Shown here: piece by piece, positions 27,842-37,131 of the stretch
Layout: each line of letters begins with the position of its first letter
How positions within the stretch are numbered: position 1 is the first letter of the stretch
NCBI GenBank assembly: GCA_947381965.1
Contig: CANCXX010000009.1
Location: 48,413-112,412 of the forward strand
Reading direction: 5' to 3'
Length of the DNA: 64,000 nt
From: an uncultured bacterium
Lineage (GTDB): Bacteria > Bacillota > Clostridia > Lachnospirales > Lachnospiraceae
The notes under the pieces: model-generated
The model's input: only the letters and a program-made list of their open reading frames with translations
Told to the model about the DNA's origin: nothing
Databases searched by the model: none
Position numbers and translations under genes: made by a program

Positions 27842-28969
27842 CTAAATTTCCTCTGATTTTAAATAATCCATAAATCTCTTTTTGTTTTCCTGTGTGCCAA
27901 TTGTTGGACGTCCCAGGTTCCTCCTAGCTCCCATTGCACATTTAACTTCAAGAAAACATGGACCTTTTTGCATCTTGATCCTGTTAAGCTCCCGGTCCAG
28001 CTGTTCAAATGTATCTGCTCTTGCAGCATACAAATACCCACACGCCCTTGCAGCCAGAACCAGGTCTGTTGTTTTGGCCGCTGTAGGCATTCCTCCTACA
28101 GTTTCATGAGATTCATTGTTAATCACAATATGTATCAGATTATCCGGCGAGGTACTGCCAATAACAGCCATGGAGCCCATGTGCATCAAAACCGCTCCAT
28201 CCCCGTCAATACACCAGATTCGCGCTGCCTGCTTTTGTAGGGCAATACCAAGAGCAATAGAAGAACTGTGTCCCATAGATCCTACCGTCAGAAAATCTTT
28301 GTCATGACCGGTTCCCATTTGCTCCCTGATTTCATACAGCTCACGACTTGCCTTTCCGGTTGTGGAAACAATGGGGTCCTTTCCCGATACCGACACAATA
28401 TGCCGGATAATATCCTCACGGACCATCTGGTAACCATTTTTGTAATGTACTTCTTCCTTATATATAAGAGCATCCTTACATATTATAAATGCCGCCTGTC
28501 CGCCCATGTCAAAAACATGACGGAATTTTTTCATAGCTTCTTCCACTTCCTGTCTGCCGGAATCCCTGCGGATAATAAATGTCTCTATTCCCAGGTCATC
28601 CAAAAGCTTACCTGTAATCTTTCCCTGATAAATATGCTGGGGTTCATCATAAACGCCTGGTTCTCCCCGCCACCCAACAATGAATAGCATAGGAACTGCA
28701 TATACCTCCGGGTGCAGCAGCGAAGCTGCAGGATTTATCATATTTCCTTCTCCTGAATTTTGCATATATACAACAGGCACTCTTCCGGATGCAAGGTAAT
28801 ACCCCGCCCCAATCGCTGTACAGTTTCCTTCATTTGCAGCAATTACATGATGCGCCGGATTGGTGCCATACTTTTTTATCAGATAATCGCATAGGGGCCG
28901 CAGCAGAGAATCCGGAACCCCTGTATAAAAATCCAAATTCACTATCCGTATCAATTCTTCTATTTCCAT
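27842..28969 (-). CDS. aepY: Phosphonopyruvate decarboxylase
   Basis: Thiamine diphosphate enzyme that decarboxylates phosphonopyruvate to phosphonoacetaldehyde and so drives the unfavourable PEP mutase step. The N-terminal domain has FYTGVPDSLL and the TPP-activating Glu in AANEGNCTAIGAGYYL. The C-terminal domain carries the TPP/Mg motif GDGAVLMHMGSM with Asn-Asn about 25 residues on (IHIVINNESHETVGGMP). I chose the ATG at 28967-28969 with GGAG six bases upstream (375 aa); an ATG four codons earlier is possible. It lies 31 bp after aepX. Confidence 0.92.
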   Translation of the reverse strand: MEIEELIRIVNLDFYTGVPDSLLRPLCDYLIKKYGTNPAHHVIAANEGNCTAIGAGYYLASGRVPVVYMQNSGEGNMINPAASLLHPEVYAVPMLFIVGWRGEPGVYDEPQHIYQGKITGKLLDDLGIETFIIRRDSGRQEVEEAMKKFRHVFDMGGQAAFIICKDALIYKEEVHYKNGYQMVREDIIRHIVSVSGKDPIVSTTGKASRELYEIREQMGTGHDKDFLTVGSMGHSSSIALGIALQKQAARIWCIDGDGAVLMHMGSMAVIGSTSPDNLIHIVINNESHETVGGMPTAAKTTDLVLAARACGYLYAARADTFEQLDRELNRIKMQKGPCFLEVKCAMGARRNLGRPTIGTQENKKRFMDYLKSEEI

Positions 28970-29000
28970 TTTAGTCTCCATTTCACCTGTATGCAGATAT

Positions 29001-30296
29001 TTACAGTTCATCTATCAGCGTGATTATCTGCTTAATAGGCATAAGCCGCGGCTCCGCTTCCAGCGCCCGATGATACTTAAGCAGATCCTTTGCTGTGTTT
29101 TCCATAGCAGGAATAGCGCTTCTGGTAAGCTGGTTTGCATAAATCACCACATTTACACCATGGGCAGCCAAATCCATTTCAAATACCTGGTGAAAAGAGG
29201 TAGGAACAACAACAATTGGTGTATTCTTATCCTTTTTCCGAAATTCGTCGCAAAATCCGAAAATCTCCGCCGGGTCCTTTTTTCTGCTGTGGATCATGAT
29301 CCCGTCTGCCCCCGCCTCCACATATGCAAACGCCCGCATCAATGCGTCCTCCATTCCCTGTTCCAATATCAGACTTTCTATCCTTGCAATAATCATAAAA
29401 TCAGCTGTCAGTTGTACCTTTTTTCCTGCTTTTATTTTTCCGCAAAAATGTTCAATGTCATCCTGCGTCTGCTCCACTTCCGTTCCAAACAGCGAATTTT
29501 TCTTCAAACCGATTTTATCTTCAATTATGACGGCAGAAACCCCCATTCGCTCCAGTGTGCGTACCGTATAGACAAAATGCTCTGTAAGCCCACCTGTATC
29601 GCCGTCAAAAATAATTGGTTTGGTGGTTACTTCCATCACTTCATCAATGGTTTTGTACCGGGAAGTCATATCAACCAACTCCATGTCCGGCTTTCCCTTT
29701 ACTGTTGAATCACACAGGGAGCTTATCCACATAGCATCAAACTGCTCAAGATTATTCCCTGTCTCCACGATTGTCTTTTCCGCTATCAATCCTGTAATTC
29801 CACTATGTACTTCCAATGTCTTTACTATCGGACACATTTTCAGAAGCTGCCTTAACCTTTTCCTTCTGCATTCCGGCATAGACAGTTTTTCTCTCTGCAT
29901 CCTTTCCATACGCAGTGCATTTTCACTATTTGTATAAGCTACTTCTATCAGCTCTCCCTTTGACTTTTGCATAAGGCTTTCTGCATTATCCCGAAGGAAA
30001 CGCAAAGGCCCCTCTTTCCAGTTGTCACCATGAATAATGTAATTGGGGTGAAGCTGTTCCACAATTTCATCATAGGTGACTTTCTTTTGTACAACTACTC
30101 TGCTTACCCCTTCAATTTTCTCAACCATTGCAACCCGTTCCCTGAAGCTTACAGCTGGAAATCTGTTAAACCTTATCATGGCCTCGTCAGTAAGAACACC
30201 TACAATAACTTCTCCATATTTTCTGCCCTGGCGAATAATGTTCAGATGCCCTTCATGAATGATATCTGTACAAAAACATGTATAAACTGTTTTCAT
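29001..30296 (-). CDS. aepX: Phosphoenolpyruvate mutase with N-terminal cytidylyltransferase-like domain
   Basis: Makes the C-P bond by rearranging PEP to phosphonopyruvate. Residues 1-135 are a TagD/ECT-like nucleotidyltransferase domain with the HxGH motif (HEGHLNIIRQG). Residues about 150-431 are the isocitrate-lyase-superfamily mutase: ISSLCDSTVKGKPD, FDGDTGG, and the diagnostic EDK-x5-NS motif (IEDKIGLKKNSLFG) that separates mutases from lyases. The two-domain form is known for AepX. One base separates it from the preceding gene. Together with aepY it commits PEP to phosphonoacetaldehyde. Confidence 0.94.
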   Translation of the reverse strand: MKTVYTCFCTDIIHEGHLNIIRQGRKYGEVIVGVLTDEAMIRFNRFPAVSFRERVAMVEKIEGVSRVVVQKKVTYDEIVEQLHPNYIIHGDNWKEGPLRFLRDNAESLMQKSKGELIEVAYTNSENALRMERMQREKLSMPECRRKRLRQLLKMCPIVKTLEVHSGITGLIAEKTIVETGNNLEQFDAMWISSLCDSTVKGKPDMELVDMTSRYKTIDEVMEVTTKPIIFDGDTGGLTEHFVYTVRTLERMGVSAVIIEDKIGLKKNSLFGTEVEQTQDDIEHFCGKIKAGKKVQLTADFMIIARIESLILEQGMEDALMRAFAYVEAGADGIMIHSRKKDPAEIFGFCDEFRKKDKNTPIVVVPTSFHQVFEMDLAAHGVNVVIYANQLTRSAIPAMENTAKDLLKYHRALEAEPRLMPIKQIITLIDEL

Positions 30297-30297
30297 T

Positions 30298-31497
30298 TTA
30301 ACTTACATCCTCCATACCACCATCTCCCTGAATGTTTTTCTCTATCACTTCTTCTGTCAAAAACTGCGCTGCGGATTCAATTTCAGAAAAGGGGACCTCT
30401 TTCATCAGGGTAACGCCAAATGCTGTTTTTACCTTCCGGCAAAGTTCATCTGTATAAAAAAGAGTTCCTCCCTTTATGTTTTCGATGCCGTCCAAATACA
30501 TGGACTCCCTGTTTTTATCCCGCATCTTTTCCATTGGGAAAACACTTTCATCAATATAGGCCCGGACAATTTCCCCTCTTCCATCAAGAATAACCGGGTA
30601 TCCACCCAATTCTCCAAAAGCGCCCGGACTATGAACCTTAACCTTCTTCCTGTCTCTTACCGCCTGTAAAATTGCGTTTATAAGCTGATAGTTGCTGGAA
30701 GCATTCATCATATTCCTCTTAGCATCCACAGGCATTGGAATGTTACACATTGAAAAAATCCTATCCATATCCGGGTCCAGTATTTTATTCTGATATTTAA
30801 TTGCTATCAACTGTTCTGTCTTTTCTGTATGCCCTTCTTTACTGATAACCACATCATGAAAATGACCGGAGGCAAAGGTAACGTCAATGTTCCAGTAATC
30901 ATTGATTCCATACCAGCCTGCAACTGCAAACTGGACTCTCGGAATCAAGTGATTTACATTTCCACTGCCAAAATCCGGATATGCCCTTCCTGATGATTTC
31001 AGCCAGGGAATTACCGCATCTGAATAGGAAGTATTAATTACAATAGCATGAGCGTCTGCCTGTTCATACGCTTCCATAATATTTTTAGTGTATTTAACTG
31101 CCAAAGGCGCCCAAATTCCGTACGCCCGAATTTTATTCCATGAAATACTGCCATATTTTAACCCGGCATAAGCCCGGCTGCTGTTTACGATGATATCAGG
31201 CTGACACATTTTAAGACATTGTGCAATTCTGTCAACTGAATTAAAGTCAACATCCGACTCTATGTAAACCTGACTCCGGTTCTGTCCCCTGATTTGTGAG
31301 GCTATACGGGCAATATTCACATCTGTTGTCATATGCTCTTTGTTTCGTCCCACTACATAAAAAGTTAACCTTTCGTCCTGCATCGACATCAGATAGTTTA
31401 GCAGATAATTTCCCACACTTCCAAGCCCCAGGATCATTACACGGATCTGCCCCTCTCTATCTCTCAATTCATTTATTCTCTCTTCAAGTATCCTCAT
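30298..31497 (-). CDS. NAD(P)-binding dehydrogenase-like protein of the glycan operon
   Basis: A 399-residue protein with an N-terminal Rossmann fold (VMILGLGSVGNYLLNYL) and a long C-terminal domain. It superficially resembles saccharopine or short-chain dehydrogenase-like reductases. It starts at an ATG six bases after AGGAGGATAAAT-type spacing; an ATG seven codons earlier is less likely. The substrate is unknown. Lying immediately before aepX, it could act on phosphonoacetaldehyde or on a sugar nucleotide; that is inference only. No aminotransferase motif or PLP lysine context is evident. Confidence 0.65.
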   Translation of the reverse strand: MRILEERINELRDREGQIRVMILGLGSVGNYLLNYLMSMQDERLTFYVVGRNKEHMTTDVNIARIASQIRGQNRSQVYIESDVDFNSVDRIAQCLKMCQPDIIVNSSRAYAGLKYGSISWNKIRAYGIWAPLAVKYTKNIMEAYEQADAHAIVINTSYSDAVIPWLKSSGRAYPDFGSGNVNHLIPRVQFAVAGWYGINDYWNIDVTFASGHFHDVVISKEGHTEKTEQLIAIKYQNKILDPDMDRIFSMCNIPMPVDAKRNMMNASSNYQLINAILQAVRDRKKVKVHSPGAFGELGGYPVILDGRGEIVRAYIDESVFPMEKMRDKNRESMYLDGIENIKGGTLFYTDELCRKVKTAFGVTLMKEVPFSEIESAAQFLTEEVIEKNIQGDGGMEDVS

Positions 31498-31577
31498 ATT
31501 TATCCTCCTGCCTGTCATTTCGTAGTATTAGTAAAAAACGCAGCAAGGCTGTGGGTAATTGACCCTGGCGGCGTTCA

Positions 31578-32345
31578 TCAAAGGGACGCTTCGCACCCGC
31601 CTGACCCATTGCTTGCGGAAATAAAATCTGTCAGTGTATTGCAGTTTACCCATTTTTTGAACTGAAAATGTTTATATTCATTTCCTGCAAGAGCTGTAAA
31701 GTATTTTTGTATAATAATAAGATTTGTACCCTGCATTTCTTCTTGCGATAGGTTTTCTAAAATATCTGTAAGAATCTTTCTCCTGGTAAACTTCCATATC
31801 TGCCCGGAGTTGAAAATAGCAGTAAAAGGCTCCTTAATTGAAAGCGCTCTATGTTTTGTGTCATAAATATAGTGGATTTTTCCTTTTACATCAAAATAAA
31901 ATACAACCGCATGTTCTGCGCAGATAGTTTCCCTGTTTGAAGTTACCACATCGCTTTCCGCCTCACATACCTGCCGGAACGTCTCCTTATCAACCCAAAG
32001 ATCCCCTTCGCAAAAAACCAGACTGCTAAAAGGAAATCCCCCTGCTTTTTTCATTCCAAGATACAAACTGTAGCCGGAGCCGTAATCTTCAAAATGTTCG
32101 TTTTTTATCAAAACGATCTTATCTTCCATATCTGCAAAATTCTGCCTTACAAATGCCTCAAGCTTCCCAAACAGAAATCCGCCTACAATAATGTACTTAT
32201 CAAAATCCGTATTTTGGTATATCATCCTAAATAGCAGCGCTTCCTTTGGTGAATTTTGATAATAAAGGCATTTAAGCGTATCTTTTCCCACAGATTCACT
32301 AAATCTCCTTGCCATACCCGCAACAGTAATAATCAGAATTTTCAT
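31578..32345 (-). CDS. LicC/PntC-like nucleotidyltransferase
   Basis: A sugar-nucleotidyltransferase-fold enzyme of 255 residues. It opens with MKILIITVAGMARRFSES (NTP-binding loop) and has a region resembling LicC: NEHFEDYGSGYSLYLGM followed by FCEGDLWVDKETF, where the Asp would bind Mg. LicC and its relative PntC make CDP-choline and CDP-aminoethylphosphonate, the donors used by LicD. This suggests activation of a phosphonate head group with CTP. The frame extends 83 codons into the upstream epimerase gene; AGGAG five bases before ATG fixes this start. An ATG six codons earlier is the alternative. Confidence 0.72.
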   Translation of the reverse strand: MKILIITVAGMARRFSESVGKDTLKCLYYQNSPKEALLFRMIYQNTDFDKYIIVGGFLFGKLEAFVRQNFADMEDKIVLIKNEHFEDYGSGYSLYLGMKKAGGFPFSSLVFCEGDLWVDKETFRQVCEAESDVVTSNRETICAEHAVVFYFDVKGKIHYIYDTKHRALSIKEPFTAIFNSGQIWKFTRRKILTDILENLSQEEMQGTNLIIIQKYFTALAGNEYKHFQFKKWVNCNTLTDFISASNGSGGCEASL

Positions 32346-32364
32346 AACCTTCTCCTGCAGCATC

Positions 32365-33357
32365 TCACCCCTCCAGCTCACGGATACACATTTCAATTCC
32401 TTCTGCCAGGGAAACTCTGGGCCGCCATCCTGTTCTATTTCTGATCTTATCTGTGTTAAGCATACGTCTTTCAGGGTCCGATTCCCTATATCCTTTAAAA
32501 ACCATTTGCGGCTTTTCAATCCCCATTTTTTTTGCACAAAACAATGTAAGATCAATAATAGAGATTTCTTCATCTGTCGCCACATTGTATACACTGCCGT
32601 CTAATGCGTCCGGACTATGGACCAGCGCCAGCACCGCCATGCAGCTGTCAATGTTATGGAGAAATGTGCGCTTATTTTTTCTGCTGTTTTCCAAAAGCTC
32701 CACACAGCCATTTTGTTTTAGCTGCATAAGTATATGTGGAATAATATGTTTAGGATATAACTCTTTTTTACTGTACACATTGGCAAAGCGTATAGAGCAT
32801 CCCTTTATTTTGTTGTTGATTACCGCATCCCGCATAAAAAACTCTGTCATCAGTTTTCCTGCCGCATAACTGGTTCTCTGACTGTGCTCTGCATTGGCAA
32901 GCAAAAGATAATCTTCTTCTGAAACACCCCCTTCCTTCCAGGAATTCATAGAATATACCTCTGAGGTTGAGCAGTTAATAAAAATATCCGCTCCAATTTC
33001 AATAGCCTGATCCAAAAAAAGACGCATCCCCATTACGTTTGTCTCAAACGTCCTGTCAATATGATAAAAATGCTCTGTATGTACAACTGCTGCACAGTTT
33101 ATATAAATAATTCTTTTAAATTCCTTTTTCATTGCCATTGCCTGGTTTTTAATCTGCGCCATCTGTCCTTTATTATTAATATCAAATTCATAAAAAGAGA
33201 AATGGTCATTATCCTCTATTTCTTTTAACGCCTCTTTGGACGAAGCAAAAAAATTATCAAAACCAATGACCCGGCTTCCCTTCCCCACCAGAGTTCCCGC
33301 AAGCTCACTTCCTGTCATTCCGGCAACGCCGCTTATTATATATAATTCCTCCATCAT
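32365..33357 (-). CDS. NAD-dependent epimerase/dehydratase (extended SDR)
   Basis: A 330-aa sugar-nucleotide-modifying enzyme. The nucleotide loop is GVAGMTGSELA, the active-site triad includes Ser/Thr in NCSTSEVYS and the Y-x3-K of TSYAAGKLMTE, and RFANVY and TFLHNIDSC are typical. It probably supplies a modified nucleotide sugar for the surface glycan; which one is unknown. Its ATG overlaps the stop of the phosphoesterase gene (ATATGATG). Confidence 0.88.
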   Translation of the reverse strand: MMEELYIISGVAGMTGSELAGTLVGKGSRVIGFDNFFASSKEALKEIEDNDHFSFYEFDINNKGQMAQIKNQAMAMKKEFKRIIYINCAAVVHTEHFYHIDRTFETNVMGMRLFLDQAIEIGADIFINCSTSEVYSMNSWKEGGVSEEDYLLLANAEHSQRTSYAAGKLMTEFFMRDAVINNKIKGCSIRFANVYSKKELYPKHIIPHILMQLKQNGCVELLENSRKNKRTFLHNIDSCMAVLALVHSPDALDGSVYNVATDEEISIIDLTLFCAKKMGIEKPQMVFKGYRESDPERRMLNTDKIRNRTGWRPRVSLAEGIEMCIRELEG

Positions 33358-34082
33358 ATTCCGTACTCCAGTCTGTTTTTGTAAAACGCATCTACCTTTG
33401 CTGAAAAGGCTTTCTGCTCTCTTCCAATATTATAACCGCATTTTATCATGACAAAATCTTCCTTATCCAAGTCCAACAATGCACATTGGGCCATAGGATT
33501 TAAATTCCGCGGCTGTCCCACGGAACCAGGATTTATAAAAACTGTTTTTTTTCTGTTTCTATGAAGTCCATCCTCTTTCGGATAATATTTTTCAAAAAAA
33601 TGAGGCAGATGTGTGTGACCGGAAAAAACATAGTCATATCTGCCATATTCCTCTAAATCATCCCAGGGAAAAATCCCTTTCCAGTATTCATCTTCAAGAC
33701 TTCCGTGCACAGCCAGACATTTTTTGCCGCATATATCAAACTCATATCTTCCTTTTCCAAGCATTTCCTGCATCAGATAACTTTTCGTATTCTCAGATAA
33801 TTGACTACGGGTATATCGTGCACACTGTTGTCCCCGCTCCGAAGAAAAATTTACATATTTTTCAAATACAATTGCCTCTTCATGATTTCCCCAGATATTA
33901 CATAAAACCGGATAGGACAGCTCTTTAATCAGTTCTATCGCTTCGTTGGAATGTGGTCCATAATCAATTAAATCCCCTAGCAGAACCATTCCCTGTATAT
34001 TCGTTATCTCTCCAAGCTGCCGTTTTAAAGCTGCCATCGCCTCCAAGTTTCCATGAACATCAGAAATAATTACTATTCTCAT
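33354..34082 (-). CDS. YfcE/MJ0936-type metallophosphoesterase
   Basis: A 242-residue phosphodiesterase-fold protein with all motifs: ISDVHGNLEA, LLGDLIDYGP, IWGNHE, LAVHGSLED, and FSGHTHLP. It starts at an ATG overlapping the stop of the propeller-like gene as ATGA, so translation is coupled; the frame's earlier GTG is rejected. In a glycan operon it may trim a phospho- or phosphono-diester intermediate or recycle a nucleotide donor. That role is inferred from location only. Confidence 0.85.
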   Translation of the reverse strand: MRIVIISDVHGNLEAMAALKRQLGEITNIQGMVLLGDLIDYGPHSNEAIELIKELSYPVLCNIWGNHEEAIVFEKYVNFSSERGQQCARYTRSQLSENTKSYLMQEMLGKGRYEFDICGKKCLAVHGSLEDEYWKGIFPWDDLEEYGRYDYVFSGHTHLPHFFEKYYPKEDGLHRNRKKTVFINPGSVGQPRNLNPMAQCALLDLDKEDFVMIKCGYNIGREQKAFSAKVDAFYKNRLEYGI

Positions 34083-35314
34083 TGTGTTTTCTGTTTCTCC
34101 TGCAGACACATTTCCTTACAGTACTCATAAATCCTTTTCCCTATAGGTTCTGCCTTTTTATTCTTTTCTTTCTCTTCCATCCCTGCCACTTCATCCAAAT
34201 AATCTTCCAGCACGTCCATCCATCCAAAAGATTCATTTAACTTTCCCGTATACAGCCTTTGCCTGATTACATTGCGGTAAAAACCTGAAAAATACATATT
34301 ATCCGCCTGGTTTAACTGCAGCGGCGTATAGCGGGTCCCTCCTGTACATCCATTTATGGTCAGAAGTCCGTTTCCACACCTGGGATATAAGAGAATTTCC
34401 TCTCCATTCTTTTCATATCCGCAAAACAAAGAATATATTTTACATCTTCCAAATCCATCAGGATATCTGATTTTTTCCACACTTCCTGTCAGTTTATTTA
34501 ATCTGAATATCCAATTGGAATGGCAGGGCAGAGCAAGACCATATTTTTCATTTATATCTATTCCCCTGATAAAAGGAGTCCGTTTTCCATAAACTTCCGT
34601 ATCACATGCAAAACGCTCTTTTATGCCCTCTTGCGGGTTCCACACATAAATCGCTTTTTCTTCAAGCGAAGTAAGATAAAAATCCTTCTCTCCGCATACA
34701 CTGATACCCTGTAGCTTTATCTTTCCCCCATCCATCCCTCTTTCCGTATTGGAAAAAACAAAAACAAGCTTCTTAGAGCTGCCGTCAATACAAAAAATTT
34801 TTGACCGACGGTATTCAGCCAGATAAAAAAGCTGTCCTTTCTGACACACACAGGCAATATCCAAAAGCATCCAGTTTTTATATCCGCCAATATACTCTCC
34901 AATTTTTTCTGTTAAATACGGAAGGCTCTCTACCTGACAGGACTCCGTATGAAATACAATAACTGGCCAGCGCACATAGCTTGGAAAAATCCATAATCCA
35001 TCCGCAGTAAAAAACGCATCGGCAACCTGAATCTCTTCACTTGATATCTCTACCAATTCCCAACGCTCCAGTTTTAAATCCCAAATATGAATATATCTTC
35101 CGCGAAAGGGAATGAAATACAGTTTTTCGCCAATATGAAACACCCTGCGGTGCAGCCGCCCTCTTTCCTTTTCTGCCTGCGGAAAAAAATCAATGATCTG
35201 CGCCTTTCCTGATACCATATTCCATTTCATAAAAGCATTATAATCATAATTGGAAAACCATAAATTCTCTCCAACCTGACAGGCATCCAAAAAAGTAATA
35301 CTGTTCAATTCCAT
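34079..35314 (-). CDS. Predicted beta-propeller-like protein of the glycan operon
   Basis: A 411-residue protein without a recognised family. It has a run of about 40-50-residue beta-rich units (GENLWFSNYDYN, GEKLYFIPFRGRY, ADGLWIFPSY, KGQLFYLAEY, EKDFYLTSLEEK, EKYGLALPCHSNW), which looks like a blade repeat as in Kelch or NHL propellers. The C-terminal 70 residues are helical and charged. No signal peptide is present, so it is cytoplasmic. AAGGAG lies just before ATG. It may bind or measure a glycan or protein partner; no catalytic motif is visible. Confidence 0.65.
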   Translation of the reverse strand: MELNSITFLDACQVGENLWFSNYDYNAFMKWNMVSGKAQIIDFFPQAEKERGRLHRRVFHIGEKLYFIPFRGRYIHIWDLKLERWELVEISSEEIQVADAFFTADGLWIFPSYVRWPVIVFHTESCQVESLPYLTEKIGEYIGGYKNWMLLDIACVCQKGQLFYLAEYRRSKIFCIDGSSKKLVFVFSNTERGMDGGKIKLQGISVCGEKDFYLTSLEEKAIYVWNPQEGIKERFACDTEVYGKRTPFIRGIDINEKYGLALPCHSNWIFRLNKLTGSVEKIRYPDGFGRCKIYSLFCGYEKNGEEILLYPRCGNGLLTINGCTGGTRYTPLQLNQADNMYFSGFYRNVIRQRLYTGKLNESFGWMDVLEDYLDEVAGMEEKEKNKKAEPIGKRIYEYCKEMCLQEKQKTQ

Positions 35315-35324
35315 TTTCTCCTTA

Positions 35325-36149
35325 TTATTCACCCGGAAACTTAACATAAACTGCTGTATGTTTTGGTTCCCTTTCACTTTCCGGCGGCAGCGTCATATAA
35401 TCCTTTCCATAATAGTATGCTAACATTTCCCCTGACCAAAGGGGCGCCCTTACCATAATTCCTTCAAACACCATATCACAGGTTTCCTCTAGCCACTTTC
35501 GCTCCTGACCTTTTGTCTCTTCTTTGGAGCCCCAGGCGTAGCATCTGACTTTTTTTGTCTTTCCTTTTCCATAACAATATGCTATTTTTTCAAGTCCATG
35601 ATATGCCCACTCTTTGGGCAGTAAATTCAAACACGAAAACCCCATCCTTTTTAACAGAGTATCTGCACTTTGGGCGCCGACTTCAGAATAAAGTATTTTC
35701 CGGCAACACAAAGAAAGAATGTTACAGTAAATACGCGGAATTACTTTTTCCGGTAAGCCGTCACATGGGAAAACATCAATAAAAATACCGGTTTTTGATT
35801 TTAGACATTCATGACCTTCCCGAATAAAAGTTGTATCATTCCTTAAAATTCTTGCATATCCCCAGCGGTATCCTTTGTCTGTCCGGTATGTCTGCAGAAA
35901 AAATTTCCCATCCAGCTGTTTCTCACAGATACCACAAAACTTATCATAATCCCTTCGCATCATTTTAATATCAATATCATCATCCCAGGGAATAAAGCCT
36001 TTATGCCGGATGGCTCCAAGAAGTGTTCCCGAATCAATAATATATGAAATATGGTTTTTCCGGCATATACGGTCCAGCTCGCACAATATCGAAAGCTCTA
36101 CCAGCTGCATTTTTCTGATATTTTCAGGTATGTACTCAAATCTTTCCAT
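35325..36149 (-). CDS. LicD-family phosphotransferase (copy 2)
   Basis: LicD proteins transfer phosphocholine or related phospho-bases from a CDP-carrier to glycan sugars. This 274-aa copy has the core LicD motif near residue 45 (GAIRHKGFIPWDDDIDI) and FIDVFPCDGLP. The ATG at 36147-36149 overlaps the upstream LicD gene by 14 nt. The two copies are paralogues arranged in tandem, with matching nucleotide blocks around 35992 and 36957. In this operon the donor could be a CDP-phosphonate made by the LicC-like enzyme (inference). Confidence 0.9.
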   Translation of the reverse strand: MERFEYIPENIRKMQLVELSILCELDRICRKNHISYIIDSGTLLGAIRHKGFIPWDDDIDIKMMRRDYDKFCGICEKQLDGKFFLQTYRTDKGYRWGYARILRNDTTFIREGHECLKSKTGIFIDVFPCDGLPEKVIPRIYCNILSLCCRKILYSEVGAQSADTLLKRMGFSCLNLLPKEWAYHGLEKIAYCYGKGKTKKVRCYAWGSKEETKGQERKWLEETCDMVFEGIMVRAPLWSGEMLAYYYGKDYMTLPPESEREPKHTAVYVKFPGE

Positions 36150-37131
36150 TGGTCTGCATCTTTTTCCTTTTCTCATCTTCTCTTAATAATTCTGCAGCAA
36201 GCTCTTCATATTGTCCCAGACTGTATGCGGATGCTTTTTGGTGCATGACCCTTTTTTCTTTTGGAGGAAGTTTCATATAGTTGTCAAAATTAAATCTAAG
36301 CCACTCATCATAATGTGCCGTAATCATTACTGTCATATCCTCAAACGGGGCATCCATGACTTCCGTGAAAAAGCACCTAAGCAGTCCTTCCTTTCTCTTT
36401 TCCTTTTCCTCGTCAGACAAAACATTCCAGTTTGCCTTTTTAAACCGCTTATACCGCTTGGGACCCAGCTCATATTTTTTCTTTTCCCCGTTCGCCATTA
36501 ATCCCCAGCATCTGACCATTTTAGTTTCTCTTCCAAAATTAAGCATTCTAATGAACGTCAGCAGCTTTAGCGCATCCTTTTTAGGTATTTTGGCCAGTCG
36601 GCGGAAAATTTTCCTGGCCCTCTCATCCTCGCTTTTTTCCGCACCTACTGGCGAATACATTGTTTTTCTGAGAAGATATGCACATTTTGACTGGATTTGA
36701 CCAATCATACGATTATTTAATTTCCCATCTCTGGGAAAAATATCAATAAAAATACCATTGTGACTTTTAATAGCCTCCTGCCCCGCCCTCACATAGGTTG
36801 TGCCATTTAATATAATCTTTCCATATATCCACCGGTATTCAGGATCCGTATCAACCGTCTGTACAAAATATTTTTCCTTATCCAGCTCCTGTTCACATAT
36901 TTTTAAAAACTTCTCATATTCCTTCCGCAACATGGTTATATCTATATCATCATCCCAGGGAATAAAGCCTTTGTGCCGGATGGCCCCCAACAGACTTCCT
37001 CCGCATAATGTATATTTAATGTCATGTTTTCTGCATATCCTATCGACATCCTTTAGTATTTCCAGTTGAAGCAGCTGTATTTTTCTTAATTCTGTCGCAT
37101 TAATCGGTATCACCTGCTCATTGCTTTTCAC
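36136..37131 (-). CDS. LicD-family phosphotransferase (copy 1)
   Basis: A 331-aa LicD protein with GGSLLGAIRHKGFIPWDD and FIDIFPRDGKLNN, the metal- and nucleotide-binding signatures of the family. The start is GTG, eight bases after AGGAGG, and its GTGA overlaps the stop of the TagD-Gfo/Idh gene. The C-terminal third is highly basic and Lys/Arg-rich (about 215-331), perhaps for membrane or acceptor contact. The tandem pair suggests that two acceptor sites or two phospho-groups are decorated. Confidence 0.92.
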   Translation of the reverse strand: MKSNEQVIPINATELRKIQLLQLEILKDVDRICRKHDIKYTLCGGSLLGAIRHKGFIPWDDDIDITMLRKEYEKFLKICEQELDKEKYFVQTVDTDPEYRWIYGKIILNGTTYVRAGQEAIKSHNGIFIDIFPRDGKLNNRMIGQIQSKCAYLLRKTMYSPVGAEKSEDERARKIFRRLAKIPKKDALKLLTFIRMLNFGRETKMVRCWGLMANGEKKKYELGPKRYKRFKKANWNVLSDEEKEKRKEGLLRCFFTEVMDAPFEDMTVMITAHYDEWLRFNFDNYMKLPPKEKRVMHQKASAYSLGQYEELAAELLREDEKRKKMQTNGKI

